The notes under the pieces: model-generated | Seen by the model: only the letters and a program-made list of their open reading frames with translations | Told to the model about the DNA's origin: nothing | Databases searched by the model: none | Shown here: positions 1 through 10,560 of the stretch, one piece after another | Position numbering within the stretch: position 1 is the first letter of the stretch | Layout: every line of letters starts with the position of its first letter | NCBI RefSeq assembly: GCF_041146795.1 | Contig: NC_135185.1 | Span: forward strand, 25,856,529-25,920,528 | DNA length: 64,000 nt | Origin: Maylandia zebra | Lineage: Eukaryota; Chordata; Actinopteri; Cichliformes; Cichlidae | Reading direction: 5' to 3' | Made by a program: the position numbers and the translations under genes

Positions 1-255
1 GAAGGAGTGATCTATAAGTGTAAAACCAAGCACAAATTCTAACCTTAATAATCACTTACTGTAAAGTTAGTAACAAAAGGAGGGAGCTCATTTAGAAAAG
101 TTTTTTTTAAGCTACCGTATTTTCACGACCATAAGGCGCACTTAAAAGTCTTAGATTTTCTTCAAAAAGTGCGGCGCGCCCTATAGCGCGGTGCGCCCTA
201 TGTGTTGTAAGGAGGACGTAGTAGAGAACACCATGAGAACGTTAAAGGGTGAAGT

Positions 256-1567
256 GTGGGCGTTGATCGTATATACCGGGACAATCGCACATACCTGTAT
301 AAAAGAACAGGTATGTGCATTATGCAGGACATCGTTGTTTTAACAACCCTGAAAATGGCAAAGAGACACGCTTACGAAGCACAGTTTAAACTGAAGGCCA
401 TCAGCTACGCGGAGGAACATGGAAATCGAGCAGCGGCGAGAGAATTTAAGATTAACGAATCGATGGTTCGCAAATGGAGGAAGCTGGAAAACAAGCTCCG
501 GCAGGTCAAGAAAACGCAGCTGAGTTTCCGCGGACATAAGGCGAGGTGGCTCGAGTTGGAGGAAAGACTCGAGCGGTGGATCATCGAGCAAAGAGCGAGC
601 GGGAGAAGCGTTTCGACGGTCACCATTCGGCTAAAAGCAGTTTCACTTTCACTTTTTATGAAACGGTGCCATTTTTCCATCCGGACCAGGACTACGGTAG
701 CGCAGCAACTTCCAGCGGATTATAAGGAAAAGCTGGCCATCTTCCGCTCCTACTGCAGCAAACACATCGGCGACAAAAACATCCAGCCCAGCCACATCAC
801 AAACATGGACGAGGTCCCGCTCACTTTTGACATCCCGGTGAGTCACACTGTGGAGAAGAAGGGGACCAGCACGGTAGCGATACGCACAACGGGGTATGAA
901 AAGTCTTCTTTTACTGTTGTGCTTGGCTGCCATGCTAATGGACAGAAACTGCCGCCTATGGTGATTTTTAAGCGAAAGACTTTGCCTAAAGAGAAGTTTC
1001 CAGCAGAAATCATCATTAAGGCAAATGAAAAGGGCTGGATGGATGAGGAAATGATGAAAGACTGGCTGAGGGAGGTGTATGTAAGGAGACCAGGTGGTTT
1101 TTTCCACGCATCACCATTGCTGTTGATCTGTGACTATCCGTGCCCATCTCACAGCCGATGTGAAAAAACTTGTGAAGCAAATGAACTGTGAGCTTGCTGT
1201 CATTCCGGGAGGCCTGACAAAGGAACTCCAACCGCTGGACATCGGTGTGAACCGCCCGTTCAAAGTAAGGCTGCGAGCGGCCTGGGAGCGATGGATGACC
1301 GGTGGAGACCACAGTTTCACTAAGAGTGGAAGGCAGCGCCGGGCGAGTTACGCCACAATTTGCCAATGGATTGTAGATGCTTGGGCTAACATGTCTGCTG
1401 GCACTGTTGTTCGAGCTTTCGCAAAAGCCGGCATCATTTCCGAGGAGCCGCACGGCACGGAAAGTGACTCTGATGGTGAAGACAGTGAACCTGGCATGTT
1501 TGATGGAGATTTAGCGCAGCTGTTCAATTCGGACACAGAGGATGAGGACTTCGATGGGTTTGATTGA
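256..1567 (+). pseudogene. Broken pogo-like transposase (POGK-like N-terminus, DDE domain)
   Basis: Two overlapping frames, 256-1191 and 1130-1567, together encode one transposase. The N-terminal part (about 360-500) resembles the Brinker-type helix-turn-helix seen in POGK-like proteins (core AAREFKINESMVRKWRK). The DDE catalytic part shows the first acid in NMDEVP, the second in LLLICD (near 1132) and the third in ELQPLDIGVNRPFK. An acidic C-terminus ends the second frame. The two frames meet just after LLLICD, so a frameshift of one or two bases breaks the gene at about 1133-1140. A second lesion lies near 635-660, where the sequence jumps from IRLKA to FMKR and family members appear to have more residues. 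The methionine at 355 in front of AKRHAYEAQF is the more natural start than 256. The copy cannot make an intact transposase. Confidence 0.85.
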
Positions 1568-1570
1568 TGA

Positions 1571-1835
1571 TAAAAATGTGAGTACCAAACTTTGTTTTGC
1601 TCCTGCTTTATTTTTAAATACGCACACTTGTATGCTTGTGTGTTGTTGATGATGACGATTATTGGTAATAAAAATGTGAGTACCAAACTCAGTTTTGCTC
1701 CTGCTTTATTTTTAAATAGGCACACTTGTATGCTTGTGTGTTGTTGATGATGACGATTACCGGCAATAGAAATGTGAGTAAGGTACCGAATTCAGGTTTG
1801 CTCCCGCTTTATTTTTAAATACGCATACGGTACTT
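1571..1835. repeat. 98-base tandem repeat, about 2.7 copies
   Basis: The motif ATGTGAGTA recurs at about 1576, 1674 and 1772, a spacing of 98 bases. Copies 1 and 2 are nearly identical over their whole length. The third copy has small insertions and diverges toward the right end of the transposon. It lies between the transposase stop and the right terminal repeat, so it belongs to the element. Confidence 0.9.
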
Positions 1836-1954
1836 GTATGCGCCCTATGGTCCAGTGCGCCTTATGTGTGTGTTAAATACAGTAAGGGCACACATAACTG
1901 AGACTGCGCCTTTTAGCACAGTGCGCCTTATGGTCGTGAAAATACGGTACTAAC

Positions 1955-4900
1955 CTCGTATATACAACAGTGGCAGGCCAGATCTCAATGACAATGTCGC
2001 TGTCGTGAGGTTGGGGGGGCTGGGCCTGGTGCTCAGTGGGAAGGTAGTAAGCCACAGTGACATCAGGGGACATTGCAGAATGATTCTCATCTGTGCGCAC
2101 CACTGTTACAATAGGCAGCGTCATGCCCAGATAGTCACCTACATGTAGAAAAAAGCAAAGTATCACTGTCAGGCTGATATAAGGAATAGCTTAAATCAGC
2201 TTGCCAGCCTCTAATCGTATGCGTAAAAAAGTCTCTTGCTTCCGGACTCACCTAAGGAGTTGTGTTGGCAGATGTATCTCATTATCCTCATAAAGCCATA
2301 GCAAATGCTCTGTTCATACGTCTCCTCACGCATTATTATACAAGCCCAGTGACCCTTTTCATAGTGGCGTTTCTCATACAGGATCTCACCACACTGACAA
2401 AGAAAACACAGACAAAAACATAAACATCCTAGGAATACTCTGGTAGACGGAGCAAAGGTTTTGACAGCTGTGGACACGAATGTCTGCAGATTTGCATATT
2501 TCAAGAAACCAAGTACAGTGGTTGGCCTTTTAAGTGTACATAAAAGTAGCACGTCTTGTGAATATTAAATACTTCAAATCAAAATTATTTGTTTTACCCA
2601 CATTTTCTTTCCTTTTTTAAAATAAGGTTACAGGTTTTACAAAGGCAAATTATGCACTCAGGTTTTGTTTCTTTTTTTAATTGAGTCTTCACTAAGCTTT
2701 CCAAATAAAATGAACCTCTTATTTACTACAAAACTCCCTCAGTTCTCAGTATTTTTTTTTTAAATTGTTCTTAAATGCATAGGAAACTTTTCTTAAGCAG
2801 GTACAACAATCTTATTTTTCTTCACTTACGGTTGTGCGATCTGTAAATCTAAAATCAACTTAAAATGACAGCATGTTTTATGCCAGGATTCAGGAAGGAA
2901 ACTGGACTCTGGATGTTAGCAAAATGTGTGATTTACAAGATGCCCAAAACTGCTCTAAGAATAGCGTGCCGTGACTGCCCTTTGTTTAACTGGAGTCTCC
3001 GGCCAAGTTTTAATGAACTAATTAACTCAAGTTAAACCAATTAGCCTATTTTATTTATACAGTCCACAAAGGACTTTAAACAGCTTTGGGTGACACGATC
3101 ACTTTGACAGAAATAAAGATCTGACCCTCACACAGAGAAAACATGTACGTGACTGTAGATTGACATTTGTGTTTTTTGGGGGTTTTTTTTGGATATCTGT
3201 AGAGAGGAGTCGTTTACATGTAGGATTTATTTGTACAAATCCTACGTGTGTTGTAGTACAATTGGGGGGGGGATTGTAATTCAGGTGTAATAATAATAAT
3301 AATGTCAGACTTAAATATATAATTATATTTACATAAACTTGCAATGAGCTTAATCATGTTTAGGTTTATTGACAAAAACATGGCTCCACTGTATTAAGTA
3401 GTTTACAGTCTTTCTTATGTAGAGTATACTTAACTTTTTGATGGACCCTTCAAATACTTGGAGGGTATAAATATTCAAGTCTACTTCTCAGTGCAGATAT
3501 GTTCCAGTCCTTTAAACTGGGTGACCTATTTGGCAGCTGCTCATTTATGCAGAACATTAAAATGTATAGGAAGATGGTGATTATATCCATTTCCCTTGAC
3601 AAAGTAGTAAAAGCCAGTGATACCTTCTCTTTGCGTCCAAGGAGGGTAAACGGGATCTGCTCTCTGTGACTGCGTCCTTGGTTATTGGTGCTTAGCTGTT
3701 GAATGGGTTCTGCCATATCTGTCAAACAGACAAACATAACCCGTTACACACACAAAAAACATGTCTATAAGATAGTTTGTAGCATGTTCGTGGCAGTTTG
3801 ATACACCCAACTGAGCCTGTGTACTGGGAATTCAGTAACAGGCTTTTTCTTGATACCATATTCGGCCTTCCATGCTAAGGAAATTAAAATGCATTAATAC
3901 AAATGTGTATAGTCACGCAACTCCCTACTATGATGTCCAAATAGTACATATTATCTCTTGCATTGTATAAAAATGTGCAGTGTGCCCTCTTCTCTGTGCG
4001 AAATGTCCTCAGTTGCAGTAATCTGTTGGCTGGCAGTGTTGTTAGTTTGAGGGAGAAAGCGCTGCCAGCTGGGAAGAGCATTGAGCCAGGATGTTGAAGA
4101 GAGTTATGTTTATTAGAGCTGATGGAAGGGAACATTGACTAAAGCTGCCCAAGGCCAGGTATAGACTGGTATTAACTGAGAGAGACTACAGCACTGGCCA
4201 ATGGTTTTGAAACCTTATTCACCTGCTCTTTTACAGCACTAGAGATGCCTTGGCACTTTGCAGTATTTTATGCTCATTCATTTCATTTAGTTAATTTATT
4301 AAACAAACAGAAAATGAATTGCAAAAAAACAAACAAACAAAAAAAGACTAGTGTACACTCCACTGATTACAACTACCAAAGGGCTACTTATCCTCAAACT
4401 TAACATCACTACAGAAATGAACAATCAAACACCAGGCACTTAAGGTGAATCCAATTCAATCACATTTTATCACTCAATATCATGAGGGCAACAAGGTCAG
4501 AGAGATGTGTGTTATTTAGGGGATCAATTACTTGGCAACAGAGAAAGCAGACTGATGCATGTAACAGACAAAGAGTGTCTAAATATTTAGTAGGATCTCA
4601 TGAAGCATTACGCTGTGCAGTCCTGGCAAAAAGGTTTTGGCATTAGCACCACTAAATTTCTAATTAATTGCCAATAAAAGTTTTTGTAGCTTATGAAATC
4701 CTTGTTTTTCACTAGTTATGCAAAATGAAGTGGCAAAGTGCATTTTAAAAAACCCCCCCAAAAAACGAACTTTGTGCTGCAGCCAAAACAGCAACTGTAC
4801 AGACAGGTTTCTTATTTACAAACATTACTGAGGGAACAAAAGGGAACAAAACTTCTTTGGTAGTCAGTCACCAGATTGTAATCAAAGAAAATATGCCATT

Positions 4901-7900
4901 TTTCAACATATGTATATATATATATATACACGTTATATATATATATATTTTTTGAAATTTTTTTGTTTGTCGTTTTGCAGTTTCCTCATTCAATAGTTAA
5001 CGAGATTTAGGAGCAGGGACCCAGAATGAACAATAAAATGTTTTAATTTCTAAAATTTTATCTATGACAGCCTCGCCCCCACCCTCACCAACACACGTGC
5101 AGGCATGTACTGATTGCACAATCAAGAAAACTCATCAGTTTCAATGGCGGAACTTCCAAAGCTTCTCAGTGTTGACGCAGAACAGTCAACACAAATGCTT
5201 GTTTTTGTACCTGAGCTTTCTAATCAATACAGAGCTGTAGTCACGTCCCACTTTCAGTGTGCCTCCTGTTCCACTAACCTCCGTTTCACTCCCCTTGTAG
5301 TTGCCAATTGTACATACATAACAAATTGCAACTTGTTAATCAAAACTATTTCATCACTTAAACATTTGTTATAAAGCATCAGGCTGGACTCAAATGAGGA
5401 TGTTTGGCTGGAAGCAGGCCTGAGCAATTAATCAAAAATGAATCAAAGCCGACAAGAACCTCTAATCGATGTAATCGTGCTCATGCCATTGTTGTTTTAG
5501 TTATTTTGGTTTTAAATTCTGTTAATATGTCCCCCTATTATGTACTGTATGTGTTGCTGGACCCTTGTCCAGTCTGTGACATGGAAACCTCATGCATTTT
5601 TGGCTTTACTAAAGATCACAGAGAAACCAAAAACACTGCACAAAAATAGTTTCAGCAACTGAAGTTAGTAGTTAGTTTTTGAAGTTAATACTAACTACTA
5701 AAGTTGTTGTAACAGAAGTTACAACAGCTTTAGTACAAACCTAGTAAGACCACTGCGTGTGCCAAATACTTCATTGTCATATTAGATAAGCAGACATAAC
5801 TAAATTTGTTTTGTTTTTCTTAAATTTCATTTAAATTTGTGTGATACTGTCAATCTTAAGGGACACTATGGCATGTCAGCGATCAGCTTGGTTCATTGGA
5901 TAGTCACTGATGTAAAGTTAAACACACCATGCAGTGGGTGTTGAGTGAGCTCAAAGTGGCATGAACATTCATCTTGTTTACATGCTAGAAACTCTTCATC
6001 CCTCCATCACAGCTGGTTATATCTGCTCTCTTGACCTCATTTTACTCTTCAGTGAGTCAATTATCATCTTTGTCTCCAGCATGAAAATTACAGTCTAAAG
6101 GACTTTCCTGTAGTGACATCAGGGTATCCTGAAAGAGTCGATAAAACAAACAAACAAAACCTCTAATGAAACTGGTTGCTATGGATACCAGTTACAATAT
6201 ATTGATCAATGATGTGTTCATTCACCAGCTGAACATTGGCCTACTGGAAAATAAGAAGTGATTAAATGGTGCCATTGGCCAAGGTTTATCCATTATGGCA
6301 CATTGCTTTTGATGTCATATCTTCATAAATCTCTGTCACTGAACTCGTGTGTAACTGGCTGGAAGGTAAGTGAAGAACAACAACAACAACCCCCCCCCCC
6401 CCCCCCCCCCCCCATTAAATATCAAAAACATCTGGTCTGTTATCAGCATCGGGCATTTTAATAATCTGGTTACTGGTCAAATTATTACTATTTTAAAACA
6501 GCAGCACTGGTCTCAGTCCCAATTAGAGCAAAGCAGTTTACTGTGGCCTAGGCTTGTCCCCTTAGTACGACAGTGAGGCCACAACCTCAGTACCAGCATA
6601 GGCAAGGTATTTAATCCCCTCTGAGTCAGAAAGGCCCAGCAAGTGATTTTGTCCTTAGTGCTGCGGTCAGGGAACAGAGGGAGGAGGATGTGCCAGTCTG
6701 TTACTGGATTCCCTAAGGGCAGCCAAAGAGACAAATAGCAGATGGTTAGAAACTAAATGATTGGGTATCTAAAGGTGATAGTAGATAATTAAATTCTTTG
6801 AATTGTTATAAAATATAGTTTTCCTAAGTACATCTAATTTTTTAAGCTCCTTGCCACCACATAATATTTAATAAAAACAATTACTTTTGTTAAATAATTT
6901 GAGTTACACATATACTGAAGTATAGACAAGAGGTTACATGTAAACTGTATTCAGCCTAAAAGAATCCATGTATTCTGACATACAGAAACTGAACTAATAA
7001 GAAGCCTGTGATTTGGTTTAGTGCCCCATAGGGCAGGTTTTATTGCTGTCGAGCAGGAATTAAAATTAAAAGTTTAACTGATCTCAATAGGCTTATTGTT
7101 CAGGTCTCTGTCTCCATGATCTGCGATCACCAGTGACTTGAAAGACTTCTGAGTACGAGACTACTGTTTTTGTTGTTGGCTCCTGCCGAGCACAACGTCT
7201 GAATTCACATGCTAAAATCAAACTTAGAAAACTACAAGTTTGCAACATTTGTTAGTAATCAGCAAAGCAGAATGAACTGAAAAAAGGTAAGATTACATTT
7301 GGTTGTGGGTTTTTTTTTTTTTGCATAGAGCAATTCTGAGCACGCCTGCATAAAACCCACAACCAAATGTAATCTTACCTTTTTATGTTTTAACCAGATC
7401 CAAAGGATAATGATGAAGACTGTAGTCATGGCTAAAGATTTTGGAAATGGGAACACTGCCAGAATTAACTTTTTAATTTATCTGAATACAGGGTTTTGAA
7501 ACTCGTGAAATCCTTGTGTATGTTCTTCATTTTTGCAGCTGCCAAATTCTTTTTACTCTGTTATTAATTAGGGTTTTGTATATTCAGTATTAATTGCATT
7601 TGATTTAAAAAGTGGTCAAGGCACAAACAGGAAAATTCATGGATTTCTATCAACTAAAGTTCCACAGACTCGTTGCCTTTACTGTATGTGGACAAACCAT
7701 TTTAACTTAGTCATCCTGCATTCTGAGCCAGGAAAAACCAGGCAATCCAATAGTTTTCCAAATAAAATAATGGAATGCTAATAGAATCGAGAAGACCTGA
7801 TTGAATCGGTGACTAAAATAAACCGACCCTCTTTTGCCAATTTGGTGTCAGAATTAATATTCTCAGTGGTTAATACTTCTAAGTTAAACACAAAGCAATG

Positions 7901-10130
7901 TTGCAACTTAAAATTACATCTAAAGACTGTATGAGGCATGTGTGTTTTGTGCCGGACATGCTATGTGAGGAACAGTTTAATAGTACATTCAAATCAAACT
8001 CAGCATCTCAGTTGTTGCTTAAAACCTAAAACCATGAACAAGGCATTCTTGAGCAACCCTGATTACATTATAAACACTTTGTAAATACATCATGCACACA
8101 TAAAAACACATTTCCATATGGACCAACAACTGTGTTGTGGTCGTGAATATAGAGCACACTCCTTAGTTCATCTCTCATCCTTCTGCTCGTCTAACTGAGC
8201 GAGTAAATGAACAAGGAAATAAGAGTCCTACACCTGCATTGTTTTGTACGATTTCAAAAATCGCTGTACATATATAGCTGGTTATGTGTGTGTATCACCT
8301 TTTAACAATTGGTTTTCGGTGTTCTCTCTTTTCCAAATTTCAGGGGGAAAAAAAAGACGTTTTTTTTCTATCAGGTCCAGGTATGACTGAAATTTTTTTA
8401 TTTGTGTTGATAAAGCAATGCAGGTGTACCAATGCACAAGTAAAAAAAAGCACAGCATCACAGTCTGTGGTTGAACTGGCCACAAGTAAACAAAACATTG
8501 TTAAGGAAATACTAGTGACTGTAAACAGAGTTGATCATTGTGGGTTAACAAAGTGCAAATCCGTTAGCTTTATTTCATGAATTATATGTCAGACATATCA
8601 CACATGTGGTTATTGTGAGGTTAAAAAAAGGTCCATTGTGAAATCACAAATACAGTCAAGCTCATGTTATGATTCTTTGTTTTTATACTTCTGTAACCTT
8701 ACCGAGTTATTCCTCTAACAGGGATATAGTGCTGAATCAAGCAAATAATATATATAAAACCCTGTTAGGCACATCTAACAGTGTGAGTGGCAAATGTGTC
8801 TGTCTAATTTGCGAGTGTACACTTTGTATTTCCCATCAAAACAAAACAGCCTGTCATCTGCCATCAACCACACAATTTGTTTTTGTCTATGACCAACAAA
8901 AAAAAGGAAGCCAAAGCATCTCTATTAATCTTAACACAAATTCTAATATTACTATATTTACTACTAGATCAAACAGGCTATTACTACATAAGTATTAGAT
9001 TTGTTGCCCTGACCTAATACCTCTATCATAATATCACAGTGTCTATAATGTTGCAAACCAATATTATGAATATTTTGAGTTGTAAGCAGACAGATGTATA
9101 TGCCGGACTGTTTTATGTGCCATACATGGTCCATGATTTTGTAGCAATAGCTGAGCCTTACACACCATTTATTTGATGTGAATAACTCACTATACTCACT
9201 GTGCCCCCTGTTTAAGAGTTAAGTGTGGCTTTACTATTGTGACAGATGAACTATTTACTCAAGTAGGCCAAAGGCATAAATCTGCAAATATTCAAGCATA
9301 AAAAGTAGTAGCCATTAAAACAACAGATTTTAAGCCCTATACACTAAATCTCTTACTAGGGATCCTGGAGGCCCCATGGGCAAACTGTAGGAACCACAAC
9401 TCTGTGTGCCTCATATTGTTTTTCCCGTTTAATTACAACCCTTCTGCCCGAAAGTGTTTTTAGTTTTAGCATGCATTTATTACGTTCACATTTTTAAACT
9501 AATTTACAAATTTTACAAGTTTTTTTTTTTTTTTTTTTTTTTACGAACTAAACACATGCTTGTCTGAAATTAAGAAATGTTCTGGCTGGAACAGGTTTGT
9601 CTATGTCCCTAACCGGAATCTAGGTCAATGTACGTGGATCCTTCAACAACAAAAAAATTGAGTGCCAAAATTAAACATCCCTTTAGCTGTTATTTTGACT
9701 TGTTTTCCGCTCTTTCTATCCCTCACATTAAAGTTTATAAAAGAAACAGGAAGAGTAGGCTACTAAAACTACGAGGCTAAAAGCCAAGGTGTATGTCAGC
9801 TACGTTGGCATGTACCTTTTTGGTTTTTAACAATTCCCCCAACATCATTTCTGTATATAAATATAGATATATATGTATATTTTCACCTTGAGAAACTTCC
9901 ACTTGGTGTCCCCTCGCTACCTCCTGCCAGTAATGTAGCAGGCGGTCTGGATTTTCGTCTTCCTCCATGGTCTGGCCTTCTTCTTCGAGACTCCCATTGC
10001 CAGAGTCTTCGGGCTGGTCCTCCGAGAAAGACTCCAGGTCCTCCAGTGTGATCATCCCGTGTCGGTCGGGGCCGCTACCGTCTCCACTACTAGGACCGCC
10101 GCCACTCATCTGGCAGCCACCTCGGTCCAT
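1955..10130 (-). CDS. SOUL-family heme-binding protein (HEBP-like), partial at 3' end
   Basis: Four minus-strand coding exons join in phase: 9887-10130, 3624-3718, 2252-2393 and 1955-2138 (about 222 residues). SOUL proteins bind heme or related tetrapyrroles and are soluble. The SOUL fold begins in exon 3 (ILYEKRHYEKGHWAC) and continues in exon 4 with DYLGMTLPIVTVVRT and YYLPTEHQAQPPQP. This pattern is closest to the fish soul genes and HEBP2/HEBP1. Exon 1 encodes a glycine-rich then strongly acidic leader (MITLEDLESFSEDQPEDSG) ending in LLHYWQEVARGHQ, longer than in HEBP1. No signal peptide is evident. The last exon(s), about 50-70 residues, should lie left of position 1: exon 4 ends in phase 2 at a GTTAGT donor and no continuation is seen in 1-114. 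Introns are 6168, 1230 and 113 bases, plus one interrupted by the pogo element. The exact paralogue is uncertain, so no symbol is given. Confidence 0.85.
6390..6413. repeat. Poly-C homopolymer (24 C)
   Basis: An uninterrupted run of 24 C follows a short (CAA)n repeat. The minus strand, which is the transcribed sense of the SOUL intron, carries G24 and could form a G-quadruplex. The exact length is open to sequencing error. Confidence 0.9.
7281..7384. repeat. Perfect 33-base inverted repeat with 38-base loop
   Basis: Arm 7281-7313 is the exact reverse complement of arm 7352-7384, with spacer 7314-7351. The arm core is GGTAAGATTACATTTGGTTG. RNA from either strand would fold into a long hairpin. 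It lies in the large SOUL intron, and no open reading frame or known RNA family is recognised. Confidence 0.9.
9520..9542. repeat. Poly-T run (23 T)
   Basis: A homopolymer in the SOUL first intron. It could be the poly-A tail of a minus-strand retroposed copy, but no recognisable body is attached. Confidence 0.7.
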
Positions 10131-10560
10131 TTTTTTCTTTGTAAAATTGCCTAGTACCTAATGAGATAACTGTCTCAAATTAATAGGCAAAAGAATAAAT
10201 GCTTCAAAATCGTCCGGAACGACGATTTGCTCAAGCGCTAGTCTTCTTCCTTCTACGCGCCGCGTTGTTTTTGCTTGTCCAGATTAGGACAACCTTTACT
10301 TTATGGTCGACAAACCAGGCGCTACTAAGCTTCACCCGATGCACATAGCCATGTTTGCATAGCTGACTTATATACACGACTTAAACGACGCATTTTCTTT
10401 CACCGGGAGCACTTTGGAGCCGCTGAAAACAAAAAAGTCAACGTCTCTTTCGCTCGTGCGGAGCAGCGTGACGCTTCCCTTGTAGTCGCCGGAGGTCAGC
10501 GCTATGTTTATAGAGATGAGGGCGGGCCGTAAAACCACGTGATCTGTGGGCTCCCACACC
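10131..10560 (-). promoter_or_regulatory. Probable SOUL promoter and 5' UTR region
   Basis: This interval directly upstream of the SOUL start codon (10130, minus strand) is richer in G+C and CpG than its surroundings (for example 10215-10270 and 10380-10560). That is typical of a vertebrate promoter. No TATA box or transcription start can be fixed from sequence alone. Beyond 10,650 the DNA becomes AT-rich. Confidence 0.45.

Larger units (their letters stand above)
115..1947 (+). mobile_element. Pogo-group DNA transposon (Passer/Tigger-like), inactive
   Basis: The ends carry perfect 28-base terminal inverted repeats (115-142 and 1920-1947, outer end CCGTATTTTCACGACC). They are flanked by TA dinucleotides at 113-114 and 1948-1949, the target duplication expected for the Tc1/mariner/pogo superfamily. 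Several degenerate copies of GTGCGCC(C/T)TATG lie inside both ends (about 170-205 and 1835-1935), which could be subterminal transposase binding sites. The element encodes a broken transposase on the plus strand, followed by a 98-base tandem repeat. It sits inside an intron of the minus-strand SOUL gene, immediately beside the splice donor of the exon ending at 1955. Superfamily assignment is firm; the Passer/POGK-like subgroup is inferred from the N-terminal domain. Confidence 0.9.
3719..9886 (-). other. Large first intron of the SOUL gene
   Basis: This 6.2 kb AT-rich stretch has no exon I can support. It holds TA-rich microsatellite sequence (about 4908-4956), a poly-C tract (6390-6413), a perfect 33-base inverted repeat (7281-7384) and a poly-T run (9520-9542). 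Short open frames inside it show no recognisable domain. Confidence 0.7.

Noticed and set aside
7259..7456. Minus-strand open frame of 65 residues over the inverted repeat
   Set aside because: It reads through the hairpin arms and a poly-A/T stretch and resembles nothing known.
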